A DNA stretch of 64,000 nt from Pseudescherichia sp032055545 (GTDB lineage: Bacteria > Pseudomonadota > Gammaproteobacteria > Enterobacterales > Enterobacteriaceae): NCBI GenBank assembly GCA_032055545.1, contig DAMBQR010000014.1:5380-69379 (forward strand), written 5' to 3'. The notes under the pieces were generated by a model that was not told the origin of the DNA, did no database searches, and was given only the letters and a program-made list of their open reading frames with translations. Positions 25,013 to 33,560 of the stretch are shown here, piece after piece. How positions within the stretch are numbered: position 1 is the first letter of the stretch; every line of letters begins with the position of its first letter. The position numbers were made by a program, and so were the translations under genes.

Positions 25013-26302
25013 TTAGCGCATTGCGCGTTTCAGGATACGCTCAGCCTGGCGCTGGAAGTCTGCCGCGGTCTCTTCCACGGTTTTCTGGCCGTAGTCAATG
25101 TACTGCAGGGAAGTACCAAACTGGGCCACTACCTGCGGGTCGTCAAAGTAGGGCGATACCGTCAGCTTCGCCGGCAGGGACTGCGCCAGGCGCAGGCCGG
25201 CAACCGACGGATCTTCCTCTTTGATGGTGCCGTTCGCGGTCAGGGTCTCCACTGCCGCCTTGCTCAGCGGTACGCCACGCTCAAGGCCCAGCGTCTCCGC
25301 CCCCTCTTTGCTGTTCAGCAGGAAGTTAATCAGCTGCGCCGCCTCTTTCGGATGCTTGGTCGATTTACCAATCGACAGCATCTGCGCCGGTTTAAAGAAC
25401 AGACCTGCGTCGGTAGCGCCCGGCAGCATCGGATAGCTGCCCAGCTCCAGCTTCGCCGGTGGCTTCAGGTTATCGGAGTATTTGGTGATGGTAGAGTTCC
25501 ACATGTAGGTGCCCCCCCATTCACCCTCGATCCACGGCTTCATCTCATACATGTTGCTCTTACCAAACGAGGCGTAGTATTTGGTATCCGGCATCACATG
25601 GCTATCGACGAGATCCTTATAGGTCTGGAAAAACTCCACCCACTGCGCTTTGCTGTAGGCGAATTTTTTCGTCTTCTCATCCACCGCCGCGATGTTGTAC
25701 TTCTGGATCATGTACGAGTTCAGCAGCGCCAGGGTGTCCTGGTGCTCCAGCACCACCGGGTAGTACTGCTTGCCCAGCTTGCTCTCAAAGGTTTTACCCG
25801 CGGCTTTCAGCTCATCCCAGGTTTTTGGGTACTCAACGCCCGCTTTTTTCCAGGTCTCATTGTTGAAGTAGAAGACGCGCGCGGTTACGGAGATCGGGAT
25901 CCCGTTCAGCTTGCCGTTAACGGTGGTCGATTTCAGCTCTTTCGGATCGAACTGGCTCAGGTCGATCACATCTTTTAGCTGGTTGAGGTCGTAGAAGCCG
26001 TCGCCGTTTTTAGAGAAGATCGGCAGCCAGTTCCAGTTGGTCTGCATCACGTCAGGCTCGGTGCCGCCAGCGATCTGCGTCGTCAGGCGGGAGAGATGGC
26101 CGTCCCAGCCGGTATATTCAGATTTTACGTTAATGTCCGGGTGCTGCTTGTGAAACTCCTCGATCGCCTTCAGCGTCACCTGGTGGCGGCCGTTGCCACC
26201 CCACCAGGACATACGCAGGTCAACGTTATCCGCTGCCTGTGAAGGAAGGGCGCTCAGGCCTAATGTGGCGGAGATGGCTGCGCTTAAAAGCACTTTTTTC
26301 AT
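25013..26302 (-). CDS. togB: Oligogalacturonide ABC transporter, periplasmic binding protein
   Basis: 429 residues, family 1 extracellular solute-binding protein. The signal peptide MKKVLLSAAISATLGLSALPSQA is followed by ADNVDLRMSWWGGNGRH. ATG 26302 is chosen because the signal peptide starts there; the frame extends 36 residues further upstream without meaning. TogB delivers oligogalacturonides to TogMN. It is the last gene of togMNAB, 13 bp after togA. Assignment rests on the neighbours (kdgM, ogl, kduI/D, kdgF, KdgR boxes) and on the sequence. Confidence 0.88.
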   Translation of the reverse strand: MKKVLLSAAISATLGLSALPSQAADNVDLRMSWWGGNGRHQVTLKAIEEFHKQHPDINVKSEYTGWDGHLSRLTTQIAGGTEPDVMQTNWNWLPIFSKNGDGFYDLNQLKDVIDLSQFDPKELKSTTVNGKLNGIPISVTARVFYFNNETWKKAGVEYPKTWDELKAAGKTFESKLGKQYYPVVLEHQDTLALLNSYMIQKYNIAAVDEKTKKFAYSKAQWVEFFQTYKDLVDSHVMPDTKYYASFGKSNMYEMKPWIEGEWGGTYMWNSTITKYSDNLKPPAKLELGSYPMLPGATDAGLFFKPAQMLSIGKSTKHPKEAAQLINFLLNSKEGAETLGLERGVPLSKAAVETLTANGTIKEEDPSVAGLRLAQSLPAKLTVSPYFDDPQVVAQFGTSLQYIDYGQKTVEETAADFQRQAERILKRAMR

Positions 26303-26315
26303 TTTTATACTCCAG

Positions 26316-27443
26316 TTAGAGAGAGATGTTCTGTTCAGTTTTCGCGTCAAAGATATGACACTTATCCATGTCAAACGTAAACCAGACCTTACGGTTAAGG
26401 CCCTTTTCAATCATGGGCTTAGCTTCGTCGGAGGGAATGCGGGCGGTCAGCTCATAGTCGGCAACTTTGAGGTAGACGAAGAACTCATGGCCCATGTTTT
26501 CAGTGCGCACCATTTCGCCAGTGCAGCCGCCTTCGGCAAACGGTTCATCGGAGAGGGAGACGAACTCCGGACGCACCCCGAAAAATACCGACTGGTTCTG
26601 ATACGCGGCAACCTTCTCCTGCTGGCGAGCGTTCAGCGGCAGGCTCTCATCGCCGATGGTGATATGCAGGCGGCCCGCTTTATCAATCAGCTTACCGGGC
26701 TTGATGTTCATCTCCGGTGCGCCGATAAAGCCTGCCACGAACATATTTTTCGGGTGGTGATAGAGATTGTCCGGGGTATCCACCTGCATGATATGCCCCA
26801 GCTTCATTACGCAGATGCGATCGCCCATGGTCATGGCTTCGGTCTGGTCATGGGTCACGTAGACGGTGGTAGCCGGTTTCCCGGACTTCTTCAGCTCCTT
26901 ATGCAGATCCGAAATACGGATACGCATTGAGGCGCGCAGCTTAGCGTCAAGGTTAGAGAGCGGTTCATCAAACAGGAACACGTCCGGCTTCTTCACAATC
27001 GCCCGACCTACCGCCACGCGCTGGGCCTGACCGCCGGAGAGCTGGCGCGGCAGGCGCTCCAGCAGCTCTTCAAGCTCCAGAATCTTCGCCGCTTCGTCCA
27101 CGTACCGGTCGATCTGATCCTTCGGCATCTTGCTCAGCTTGAGGCCGAAGGCGAGGTTTTCCCGCACCGTCATGTGCGGATAGAGGGCATAGTTCTGGAA
27201 CACCATCGCAATGCCACGCTCTTTCGGCGCGAGGTTGTTCACCACCTTTTCGCCGATGCGCACTTCGCCGCCGCTGATAGTCTCCAGTCCGGCCAGCATG
27301 CGCAGGGTCGTGGACTTGGCGCAGCCGGACGGTCCGACAATCACCATAAACTCCCCGTCAGCGATCTTCAGGTCGATACCATGTACCGCCTTAAAGCCGT
27401 TGGAGTACACTTTTTCCAGCTTGTTGAAAATAACTTCAGCCAT
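26316..27443 (-). CDS. togA: Oligogalacturonide ABC transporter ATPase
   Basis: 375 residues of the MalK/UgpC-type importer ATPase. The signature is LSGGQAQRVA, Walker B is VFLFDEPLSNLD, the switch is VTHDQTEAMTMGD, and a C-terminal TOBE-like regulatory domain is present. The Walker A reads GPSGCAKST: the last Gly before Lys in the usual GxxxxGK[ST] is Ala. The gene lies between togN (12 bp gap) and togB (13 bp gap). ATG 27443 follows GAGGGAAATATC. Confidence 0.9.
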   Translation of the reverse strand: MAEVIFNKLEKVYSNGFKAVHGIDLKIADGEFMVIVGPSGCAKSTTLRMLAGLETISGGEVRIGEKVVNNLAPKERGIAMVFQNYALYPHMTVRENLAFGLKLSKMPKDQIDRYVDEAAKILELEELLERLPRQLSGGQAQRVAVGRAIVKKPDVFLFDEPLSNLDAKLRASMRIRISDLHKELKKSGKPATTVYVTHDQTEAMTMGDRICVMKLGHIMQVDTPDNLYHHPKNMFVAGFIGAPEMNIKPGKLIDKAGRLHITIGDESLPLNARQQEKVAAYQNQSVFFGVRPEFVSLSDEPFAEGGCTGEMVRTENMGHEFFVYLKVADYELTARIPSDEAKPMIEKGLNRKVWFTFDMDKCHIFDAKTEQNISL

Positions 27444-27455
27444 GATATTTCCCTC

Positions 27456-28358
27456 TTAACCTTTAATTCCGCTGCTGGTCACGCCCTGTACGAAGTAGCG
27501 TTGAGCCAGGAAGAAGACAATGATGGATGGCAGAATGGAGATACTCGCCATTGCCAGAATTTCGTTCCACGGCGCGCCTTCGGTCACGTCGATGGACATT
27601 TTCAGCGCCAGGGCAATCGGGTACTTATCCACGCTGTAGACGTAGATCAGCGGGCCGATAAAGTCGTTCATCGACCACATGAACTGGAACAGAGCCACCG
27701 AGATAATTGCCGGTTTCAGGATCGGCACCACCACGTACCAGAGCACCTGGGCAGAGTTACAGCCGTCAATCTGCGCCGCCTCTTCCATGTCACGCGGCAC
27801 GCCGCGCAGGAACTGGATCAGCATGAAGACGAAGAAGCCCTGAGTGGCAAAGGCCAGCGGCAGATAGAGCGGCATGTAGCTGTTGAGCATGCCCATCTCA
27901 CGGAACATCAAGTACTGCGGGATCAGCAGCACGGTGCTTGGCAGCAGCATGGTGGTGATCAGCGTGGCGAACCAAAACTTCTTCCACGGGATCTCGAAGC
28001 GGGCAAAGCCGTAGGCCACGATGGTGGAGGAGATAATGGTCAGGATCACTTTCGGGATCACATACTTGAAGGTGTTCAGCATGTAGTGACCGAAGTTATA
28101 CTCGGTGCCGGTTTTCCAGCCGTTGATGAAGCCGTCCCAGGTGGCATTTGCCGGCCACAGGCTCAGGGTGGTGAAGATCTCGTGGTTAGGCTTAAACGCC
28201 GCCGAGAACATCCACACCAGCGGGTAGAGCATCAGCAGGCCTACGAACAGCAAAATGACATAGCGGATCCACGCGCTGATCTTCTCGCGACGCAGCGTGC
28301 GGGCCACTTCACGTTCGGCGTGGCTCGCAGCCGGGGTAATTTGTTGCACGTCAGCCAT
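27456..28358 (-). CDS. togN: Oligogalacturonide ABC transporter permease
   Basis: 300 residues, MalG-type permease with about six membrane segments and the EAA loop MEEAAQIDGCNSAQVLW. ATG 28358 is preceded by GGGAGG at good spacing and overlaps the togM stop by 8 bp. A long upstream extension of the frame (67 residues) runs antiparallel to togM coding sequence and is not real. Confidence 0.9.
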   Translation of the reverse strand: MADVQQITPAASHAEREVARTLRREKISAWIRYVILLFVGLLMLYPLVWMFSAAFKPNHEIFTTLSLWPANATWDGFINGWKTGTEYNFGHYMLNTFKYVIPKVILTIISSTIVAYGFARFEIPWKKFWFATLITTMLLPSTVLLIPQYLMFREMGMLNSYMPLYLPLAFATQGFFVFMLIQFLRGVPRDMEEAAQIDGCNSAQVLWYVVVPILKPAIISVALFQFMWSMNDFIGPLIYVYSVDKYPIALALKMSIDVTEGAPWNEILAMASISILPSIIVFFLAQRYFVQGVTSSGIKG

Positions 28359-29241
28359 TTTTGCCTCCCTTATCGGCGGAGTAGAAGACCCAGTATTTTG
28401 ATGACTTAAAGGCAATGGAGGCGAAAACGGCCACCACCAGGAACAGTACCCACGCCAGCGCCGCGCCGTAGCCCATGTCGAAATACTTAAAGGCGGTATC
28501 GTAGATGTAGAGCGAGAAAAGATAGGTGTAGTAGGTCGGGCCGCCGCCGGTAATGACATACGGGCCGGTAAACTCCTGGAACGCCTGGGTGGTTTGCATA
28601 ATGAAGTTGAAGAAGATCACCGGCGTAATCAGCGGCACGGTCACCTTCATAAACATCTGCCACTTCGACGCGCCGTCGATCATCGCCGCCTCATACTGCG
28701 ACTGCGGGACGTTTTGCAGCGCGGCGAGGAAGATCACCATCGCGGAACCAAACTGCCAGACGCGCAGCAGGGTCACGGACATCAGCGCCAGCGACGGCTC
28801 GCCCAGCCAGTTCACCGGATCGAGGCCAAAAACGCCGATAAAGCTGTTCAGCAGGCCGTCGATAGCAAACAGCGCACGCCACAGCACGGCGATGGCGACG
28901 GAGCTGCCCAGAATCGATGGGATATAGTAGGCGGTACGGAAGAAGCCGATGCCGCGTAATTTAAAGTTAAGAACAAAGGCGATCCCCAGCGCAAAGGCGA
29001 GCTTCAGTGGGATCGTTAAAAAGACGTAGGCAAAGGTGACGCCCATCGATTTCCAGAACAGGGAGTCTTCGGTCAGCATGTAACGGTAGTTTTCAATCCC
29101 GTTAAATACCGGCGGACTCATTAAGTCATACTCAGTAAAACTGAGGAAAAACGAAGAAACGAAGGGAAAGGCCGTAAAGACGATCAACCCGATGATATAG
29201 GGCGATATCCAGGCCAATCCCAGCAGTCTGTTTTCATTCAT
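28351..29241 (-). CDS. togM: Oligogalacturonide ABC transporter permease
   Basis: 296 residues, MalF-type permease, six predicted membrane segments. The EAA loop reads YEAAMIDGASKWQMF. It is the first gene of togMNAB on the - strand. Two KdgR-type inverted repeats lie 30-120 bp upstream. It is the partner of TogN in the inner-membrane channel for di- to oligogalacturonides. Confidence 0.9.
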   Translation of the reverse strand: MNENRLLGLAWISPYIIGLIVFTAFPFVSSFFLSFTEYDLMSPPVFNGIENYRYMLTEDSLFWKSMGVTFAYVFLTIPLKLAFALGIAFVLNFKLRGIGFFRTAYYIPSILGSSVAIAVLWRALFAIDGLLNSFIGVFGLDPVNWLGEPSLALMSVTLLRVWQFGSAMVIFLAALQNVPQSQYEAAMIDGASKWQMFMKVTVPLITPVIFFNFIMQTTQAFQEFTGPYVITGGGPTYYTYLFSLYIYDTAFKYFDMGYGAALAWVLFLVVAVFASIAFKSSKYWVFYSADKGGKNG

Positions 29242-29270
29242 ATATACCTGCCTGGGTGTATGATTGATTT

Positions 29271-29287
29271 TTAAAACGGTGTTTTAA
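29271..29287 (-). promoter_or_regulatory. KdgR operator candidate 1 for togMNAB
   Basis: TTAAAAC-GGT-GTTTTAA is a perfect 7-bp inverted repeat with the 3-bp spacing of the KdgR box (core AAAAC-N3-GTTTT). It lies 30 bp upstream of the togM start. Confidence 0.7.
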
Positions 29288-29348
29288 TTTATCTTATTGC
29301 GATTTATTTCTGCGTCATTCGATTAATTATGGAAATGTGATCAAAGTC

Positions 29349-29361
29349 GAAACGACGTTTC
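29349..29361 (-). promoter_or_regulatory. KdgR operator candidate 2 for togMNAB
   Basis: GAAAC-GAC-GTTTC matches the KdgR core GAAAC-N3-GTTTC in all ten arm positions. It lies 108 bp upstream of togM and 78 bp from candidate 1. Confidence 0.75.
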
Positions 29362-29449
29362 AATAAGGTGAGCCAGGTGACATTTCCAGTGAGCACATGC
29401 TGTAAGTGCCTGGATAAATGAATGATTAATTCGCTAATGATTTGCTATA

Positions 29450-29480
29450 AATAAAAACGCCCTCGCGGTAGAGGGCTTTA
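29450..29480 (-). terminator. Intrinsic terminator downstream of kdgF
   Basis: GCCCTC (29459-29464), loop GCGGTA, GAGGGC (29471-29476). On the - strand it is followed by GTTTTTATTT, so it fits the end of the kdgF transcript; a weaker TTTAATTT exists on the + strand. Confidence 0.8.
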
Positions 29481-29524
29481 ATTTATTGATACTGTGATCG
29501 TCTGTAAACCGCACCGTGCTCGAC

Positions 29525-29607
29525 GTAGGTCGGGCAAACGCAGTGCCGCCCGGCGTGGCAGCGTCAGCATAGTCACGCCCGGTGGCGCTACGCTTACCGG
29601 GCCTACA
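29525..29607. repeat. BIME: two inverted REP units downstream of kdgF
   Basis: The first unit begins GTAGGTCGGGC and ends GCCGCCCGGC (29525-29554). The second, in the opposite orientation, begins GCCCGGTGGCG and ends CCGGGCCTAC (29576-29607). The pair separates kdgF from togM and resembles standard enterobacterial bacterial interspersed mosaic elements. Confidence 0.82.
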
Positions 29608-29631
29608 TAGGGTGACGTGATATAGTCGTGT

Positions 29632-29961
29632 TTAATATGCTGTGAGGAAATCCTCACGCACCGGGGTAAAGGTGTCGAGCAGCGTGCCCGCCTTTAAGCA
29701 GACGCAGCCGTGCACGATGTTTGGCTCTTTATAGAGGGTATCTCCGGCGCGGACGATATGTTTTTCATCGCCAATGGTAAACTCAAACTCGCCGGACAAA
29801 ACATAGGTAAGCTGTTCATGAGGATGGTTATGTAAAGGGCCAACCGCCCCTTCGCTAAAATTCACCTCGACCGCCATCATTTTGCCCGCGTGGGCCAGAA
29901 TGCGCCGGGTAACGCCGTTGCCCAGATCGTCAAGCTGGGTCTGCTGGTGGAAAGTAAACAT
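29632..29961 (-). CDS. kdgF: KdgF-type cupin, pectin degradation protein
   Basis: 109 residues, single cupin domain with metal-binding motif HNHPHEQLTYVLSGE and second motif PNIVHGC. KdgF is known to catalyse ring opening of 4,5-unsaturated galacturonate to the linear 5-keto-4-deoxyuronate used by KduI. ATG 29961 follows AGGACG. A strong KdgR box lies 30 bp upstream. It is the only pectin gene here standing as its own transcription unit. Confidence 0.92.
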   Translation of the reverse strand: MFTFHQQTQLDDLGNGVTRRILAHAGKMMAVEVNFSEGAVGPLHNHPHEQLTYVLSGEFEFTIGDEKHIVRAGDTLYKEPNIVHGCVCLKAGTLLDTFTPVREDFLTAY

Positions 29962-29990
29962 GAGAGCGTCCTGTAGTTATATAGTTTGAT

Positions 29991-30010
29991 AGTAAAACAA
30001 TGTTTCATTA
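29991..30010 (-). promoter_or_regulatory. KdgR operator candidate for kdgF
   Basis: AGTAAAACAATGTTTCATTA contains the core AAAAC-AAT-GTTTC, with 9 of 10 arm positions matching. Read on the - strand it is nearly the KdgR consensus. It lies 30-50 bp upstream of kdgF. Confidence 0.82.
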
Positions 30011-30109
30011 AATTTATATCAGCCAGCGTTAAAAAGAAACGCGACGCCTAATAAGTGGAAAGCCGATCACAAGTTTGCTTCTACGGGCGGATAACAGGGG
30101 AGAGGTAAG

Positions 30110-30802
30110 ATGAAAACCATAGGACTGCTGGGCGGCATGAGCTGGGAATCGACCATTCCCTACTACCGTCTGATTAATGAAGGAATAAAGACCCGGCTGG
30201 GTGGTCTGCACTCCGCCAGCCTGCTGCTGCACAGCGTCGATTTTCATGATATTGAAGCCTGCCAGGCGAGCGGTGACTGGGACAGGGCGGGCGAGATCCT
30301 TGCCAGCGCTGCCGCAGGGCTTGAGCACGCCGGCGCCGAAGGGATCGTTCTCTGTACCAACACCATGCATAAGGTCGCCGACCAGATTGAGGATCGTTGC
30401 AGCGTGCCGTTTTTGCACATCGCCGACGCCACCGCCCGGGCGATCCAGAAGCAAAACCTACAGCGGGTCGCGCTGTTGGGCACTCGCTACACCATGGAGC
30501 AGGATTTCTACCGCGGGCGGATGCGTGACGACCACGGCATCGAAACCTGCGTCCCGGACGGGGAAGATCGCGTCAGGGTTAACCAGATTATCTTTGACGA
30601 GCTGTGCCGGGGCACCTTTAGCGAGCCGTCGCGAACTTACTTTATCGATCTGATCGCGCGGATGGCGAACCAGGGGGCGGAGGGGGTGATCTTCGGCTGC
30701 ACCGAGATCGGTCTGCTGGTCTCCCAGGATCAAAGCCCGATCCCGGTGTTTGATACCGCCGCGCTGCACGCCGCCGACGTTGTCGATTTTATGCTGAATT
30801 AA
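30110..30802 (+). CDS. ygeA: Amino-acid racemase of the Asp/Glu racemase family
   Basis: 230 residues. The two catalytic cysteines of the PLP-independent racemase family are present in VLCTNTMH and FGCTEIGLL. YgeA of E. coli is reported as a broad-specificity amino-acid racemase. ATG 30110 follows GGGAGAGG. The 3' end overlaps lysR by 4 bp tail to tail, the same arrangement as in E. coli next to lysR-lysA. Confidence 0.93.
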   Translation: MKTIGLLGGMSWESTIPYYRLINEGIKTRLGGLHSASLLLHSVDFHDIEACQASGDWDRAGEILASAAAGLEHAGAEGIVLCTNTMHKVADQIEDRCSVPFLHIADATARAIQKQNLQRVALLGTRYTMEQDFYRGRMRDDHGIETCVPDGEDRVRVNQIIFDELCRGTFSEPSRTYFIDLIARMANQGAEGVIFGCTEIGLLVSQDQSPIPVFDTAALHAADVVDFMLN

Positions 30803-31725
30803 CGCTCCGCCAGCACCGCTTCTAACGGCGCGATAATGCGCGACACCGCCTGCTGTAAATGGGCGGAGAAGGCATCCACCAGCGCAGAGGCGGGGCGGTG
30901 CAGAGGTCGGATCAGGCTGACGGTAAAGGGCACGGCGATGCTGAAGGGCCTGACCACCACGCCGCTGCTGGCATAGTCGAGGGCGGTAAGGGGGTTCACC
31001 ACCGACACGCCAACCCCGGCGCGGACCATTGCGCAGACGCTGGCAGCACTGTGGGTCTCTACCACCATGCGGCGTTTTACCTGATGCTCATTGAACAGGG
31101 CATCCAGCAGCTGGCGATAGCTGTCCGATCGCGACAGGCTAATATAGTTCTCGCCCTGAAAATCCTGCGGTGTGAGCACCTCACGCTGGGCCAGCGGATG
31201 CCCGGCAGGCAGGACGCATACCTCGTTGAGGGTCAGCAGCGGCGTGCGCTCGGTCCCGGCGGGCGTGCTCAGGGTTTCGGTCAGGCCAAGGTCATGACGC
31301 TGGGCAGAGAGCCACTCCTCCAGCAACGGCGACTCCTGCGGCACTACGTTGAGGCTCACCTCCGGATAGCGGGCAAGAAACGGCTGCAGCAGCAGGGGCA
31401 GAAACGACTGGGAGAAGACCGGCAGACAGACAATAGACAGCTCCCCCTGGCGGAACTCCCGCAGGCTCTCGGCGGCGCTGACGATGCGATCCAGCCCGTA
31501 CCACGAGCGCTGCACCTCCTCAAACAGCCGCAGGCCCTGTACCGTGGGGTGCAGCCGCCCTCGCGAACGTTCAAACAGCGTCAACCCGATTACCTTTTCA
31601 AAGCGTGCCAGCTCTCGGCTTACCGTAGGCTGCGAGGTGTGCAGCAGGCGTGCGGCCTCGGTCAGATTCCCGGCGGTCATCACGGCATGAAAAATTTCGA
31701 TATGGCGAAGATTAACGGCGGGCAT
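30799..31725 (-). CDS. lysR: LysR transcriptional activator of lysA
   Basis: 308 residues, the founding member type of LysR regulators. The N-terminal winged HTH is visible (FHAVMTAGNLTEAARLLHTSQPTVSRELA) and the effector domain follows. It activates lysA in response to diaminopimelate and lysine levels, and it is divergent from lysA. The 113-bp gap between them must contain both promoters and the LysR site. Confidence 0.94.
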   Translation of the reverse strand: MPAVNLRHIEIFHAVMTAGNLTEAARLLHTSQPTVSRELARFEKVIGLTLFERSRGRLHPTVQGLRLFEEVQRSWYGLDRIVSAAESLREFRQGELSIVCLPVFSQSFLPLLLQPFLARYPEVSLNVVPQESPLLEEWLSAQRHDLGLTETLSTPAGTERTPLLTLNEVCVLPAGHPLAQREVLTPQDFQGENYISLSRSDSYRQLLDALFNEHQVKRRMVVETHSAASVCAMVRAGVGVSVVNPLTALDYASSGVVVRPFSIAVPFTVSLIRPLHRPASALVDAFSAHLQQAVSRIIAPLEAVLAER

Positions 31726-31838
31726 CGGCTCCCCTGCGGCATAAGGTATATCAGATATGCATAGAATCGTAACATAACGATATTTTTTATTCCCTTTGGC
31801 CTGTGGCGTAATAGTGAAAAATCATTATGGAGTTCGCC

Positions 31839-33101
31839 ATGCCACGTCCGTTAAACAATACCGATACCGCACTCACTGCCGCAAACCTGCACGGCCTGGT
31901 GACTGAATTTGGCGGCCCGGTCTGGGCCTACGACGCCGGGATTATCCGCCGCCGCATTGCCCAGCTGGCAAAATTTGACGTGGTGCGTTTCGCCCAGAAG
32001 GCGTGCTCCAATATTCATATTCTGCGTCTGATGCGCGAGCAGGGCGTCAAGGTCGATTCAGTCTCGCTGGGCGAGATTGAACGCGCGCTGGCGGCGGGCT
32101 ACCAGCCGCAGAACGGTGCGGATGAGATCGTCTTTACCGCCGATCTGATCGACCCGCCGACGATGGCCCGCGTGCACGAGCTACAGATCCCGGTTAACGC
32201 CGGCTCGGTAGATATGCTGGCCCAGCTGGGGGAGGTCTCTCCGGGCCACCGCGTCTGGCTGCGGGTTAACCCTGGCTTCGGCCACGGCCACAGCCAGAAA
32301 ACCAATACCGGCGGCGAGAACAGCAAGCACGGCATCTGGTACAGCGATCTGCCCGCCGCGCTGGAGGTTATGCAGCGCTACCAGCTTAAGCTGGTGGGGA
32401 TCCATATGCATATTGGTTCGGGCGTGGACTACGGCCACCTTGAGCAGGTCTGCGGCGCGATGGTCAGCCAGGTCATTGCGTTCGGTCAGGATCTGGAGGC
32501 GATCTCCGCCGGGGGCGGGCTGTCGATCCCTTACCGTGAAGGGGAGGAGGCGATCGATACCGATCACTACTTTGGCCTGTGGAACAGCGCCCGGGAAAAA
32601 ATTGCTGCCCATCTGGGGCATCCGGTGAAGCTCGAGATCGAGCCGGGACGCTTTCTGGTAGCCGAGTCCGGCGTGCTGGTGGCTCAGGTGCGTAGCGTCA
32701 AAGCGATGGGCAGCCGTCACTTTGTGCTGATCGACGCGGGCTTTAACGACCTGATGCGCCCGGCAATGTACGGCAGCTATCACCACATTAGCGCCCTCGC
32801 GGCAGACGGTCGCGATCTGGCGGCTGAGCCGCTTATCGATACCGTTGTGGCCGGTCCGCTGTGTGAATCCGGAGACGTCTTTACCCAGCAGGCGGGCGGG
32901 GAAGTTGAAACCCGCGCTCTGCCTGCGGTAGTGCCAGGAGACTATCTGGTACTACATGACACCGGGGCCTATGGCGCATCAATGTCATCCAACTACAACA
33001 GCCGTCCGCTGCTGCCGGAAGTGCTGTTTGACGGCGGCGCGGCGCGGCTGATCCGCCGTCGGCAGACTATCGACGAGCTGCTGGCGCTGGAGCTGCTGTA
33101 A
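31839..33101 (+). CDS. lysA: Diaminopimelate decarboxylase
   Basis: 420 residues, PLP fold-III alanine-racemase-type barrel. It performs the last lysine step, meso-DAP to L-lysine + CO2. The PLP Lys is residue 54 in RFAQKACSN. HIGSG, the phosphate-binding SAGGGL, and the second-subunit motif GPLCESGDV are clear. ATG 31839 has TGGAG six nt ahead; an in-frame ATG four codons earlier lacks this support and would add four residues relative to E. coli. Confidence 0.96.
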   Translation: MPRPLNNTDTALTAANLHGLVTEFGGPVWAYDAGIIRRRIAQLAKFDVVRFAQKACSNIHILRLMREQGVKVDSVSLGEIERALAAGYQPQNGADEIVFTADLIDPPTMARVHELQIPVNAGSVDMLAQLGEVSPGHRVWLRVNPGFGHGHSQKTNTGGENSKHGIWYSDLPAALEVMQRYQLKLVGIHMHIGSGVDYGHLEQVCGAMVSQVIAFGQDLEAISAGGGLSIPYREGEEAIDTDHYFGLWNSAREKIAAHLGHPVKLEIEPGRFLVAESGVLVAQVRSVKAMGSRHFVLIDAGFNDLMRPAMYGSYHHISALAADGRDLAAEPLIDTVVAGPLCESGDVFTQQAGGEVETRALPAVVPGDYLVLHDTGAYGASMSSNYNSRPLLPEVLFDGGAARLIRRRQTIDELLALELL

Positions 33102-33104
33102 GAA

Positions 33105-33560
33105 ATGAGCCTGAAAATCCTGCCCCTGTACGAGGCGCCGCACTTTGCGGAGCAGGTAACCGACTGGTTATGGACGGCCTTTGGCGAGACGCTGTCGCGA
33201 GACTTTTTTGCCAGCGTGATTGCCCATAGCCAGCGGCCCGAGGCGCTACCCCTTACCTTCATTGCTACCGAGGGGGAGAGGCTGCTGGGTACGGTGGGAC
33301 TCTGGCGCTGCGATCTTATCAGCCGTCAGGATCTCTGGCCGTGGCTGGCGGCGCTCTACGTTGATGAGGCCGCGCGCGGGCAGGGGCTGGCAGGCAAGCT
33401 CCAGCAGCACGTGAAGGATTATGCCCGCGAGCGGGGCTTTACCCAGCTGCATCTCTACTCCGCCTGCCGCGATTTTTACGAGCGCTTTGGCTGGCACTAT
33501 ATCGGTGACGGGCTGGACTACCCCGCCACCACGGTGCACCTCTACCGCTGCGCGCTTTAG
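33105..33560 (+). CDS. GNAT-family N-acetyltransferase
   Basis: 151 residues. Acetyl-CoA-binding motif A is AALYVDEAARGQGLAGKL (about residues 82-99) and the C-terminal FYERFGWHYIG matches the GNAT motif B region. It starts 3 bp after the lysA stop and so is likely co-transcribed with it. Its end overlaps galR by 4 bp, tail to tail. E. coli K-12 has no gene at this position to my knowledge. Substrate unknown. Confidence 0.88.
   Translation: MSLKILPLYEAPHFAEQVTDWLWTAFGETLSRDFFASVIAHSQRPEALPLTFIATEGERLLGTVGLWRCDLISRQDLWPWLAALYVDEAARGQGLAGKLQQHVKDYARERGFTQLHLYSACRDFYERFGWHYIGDGLDYPATTVHLYRCAL

Noticed and set aside
27174..28409. 411-codon frame antisense to togA and togN (+ strand)
   Set aside because: It is His/Gln/Arg-rich and matches nothing recognisable, as expected of a shadow of two real genes.
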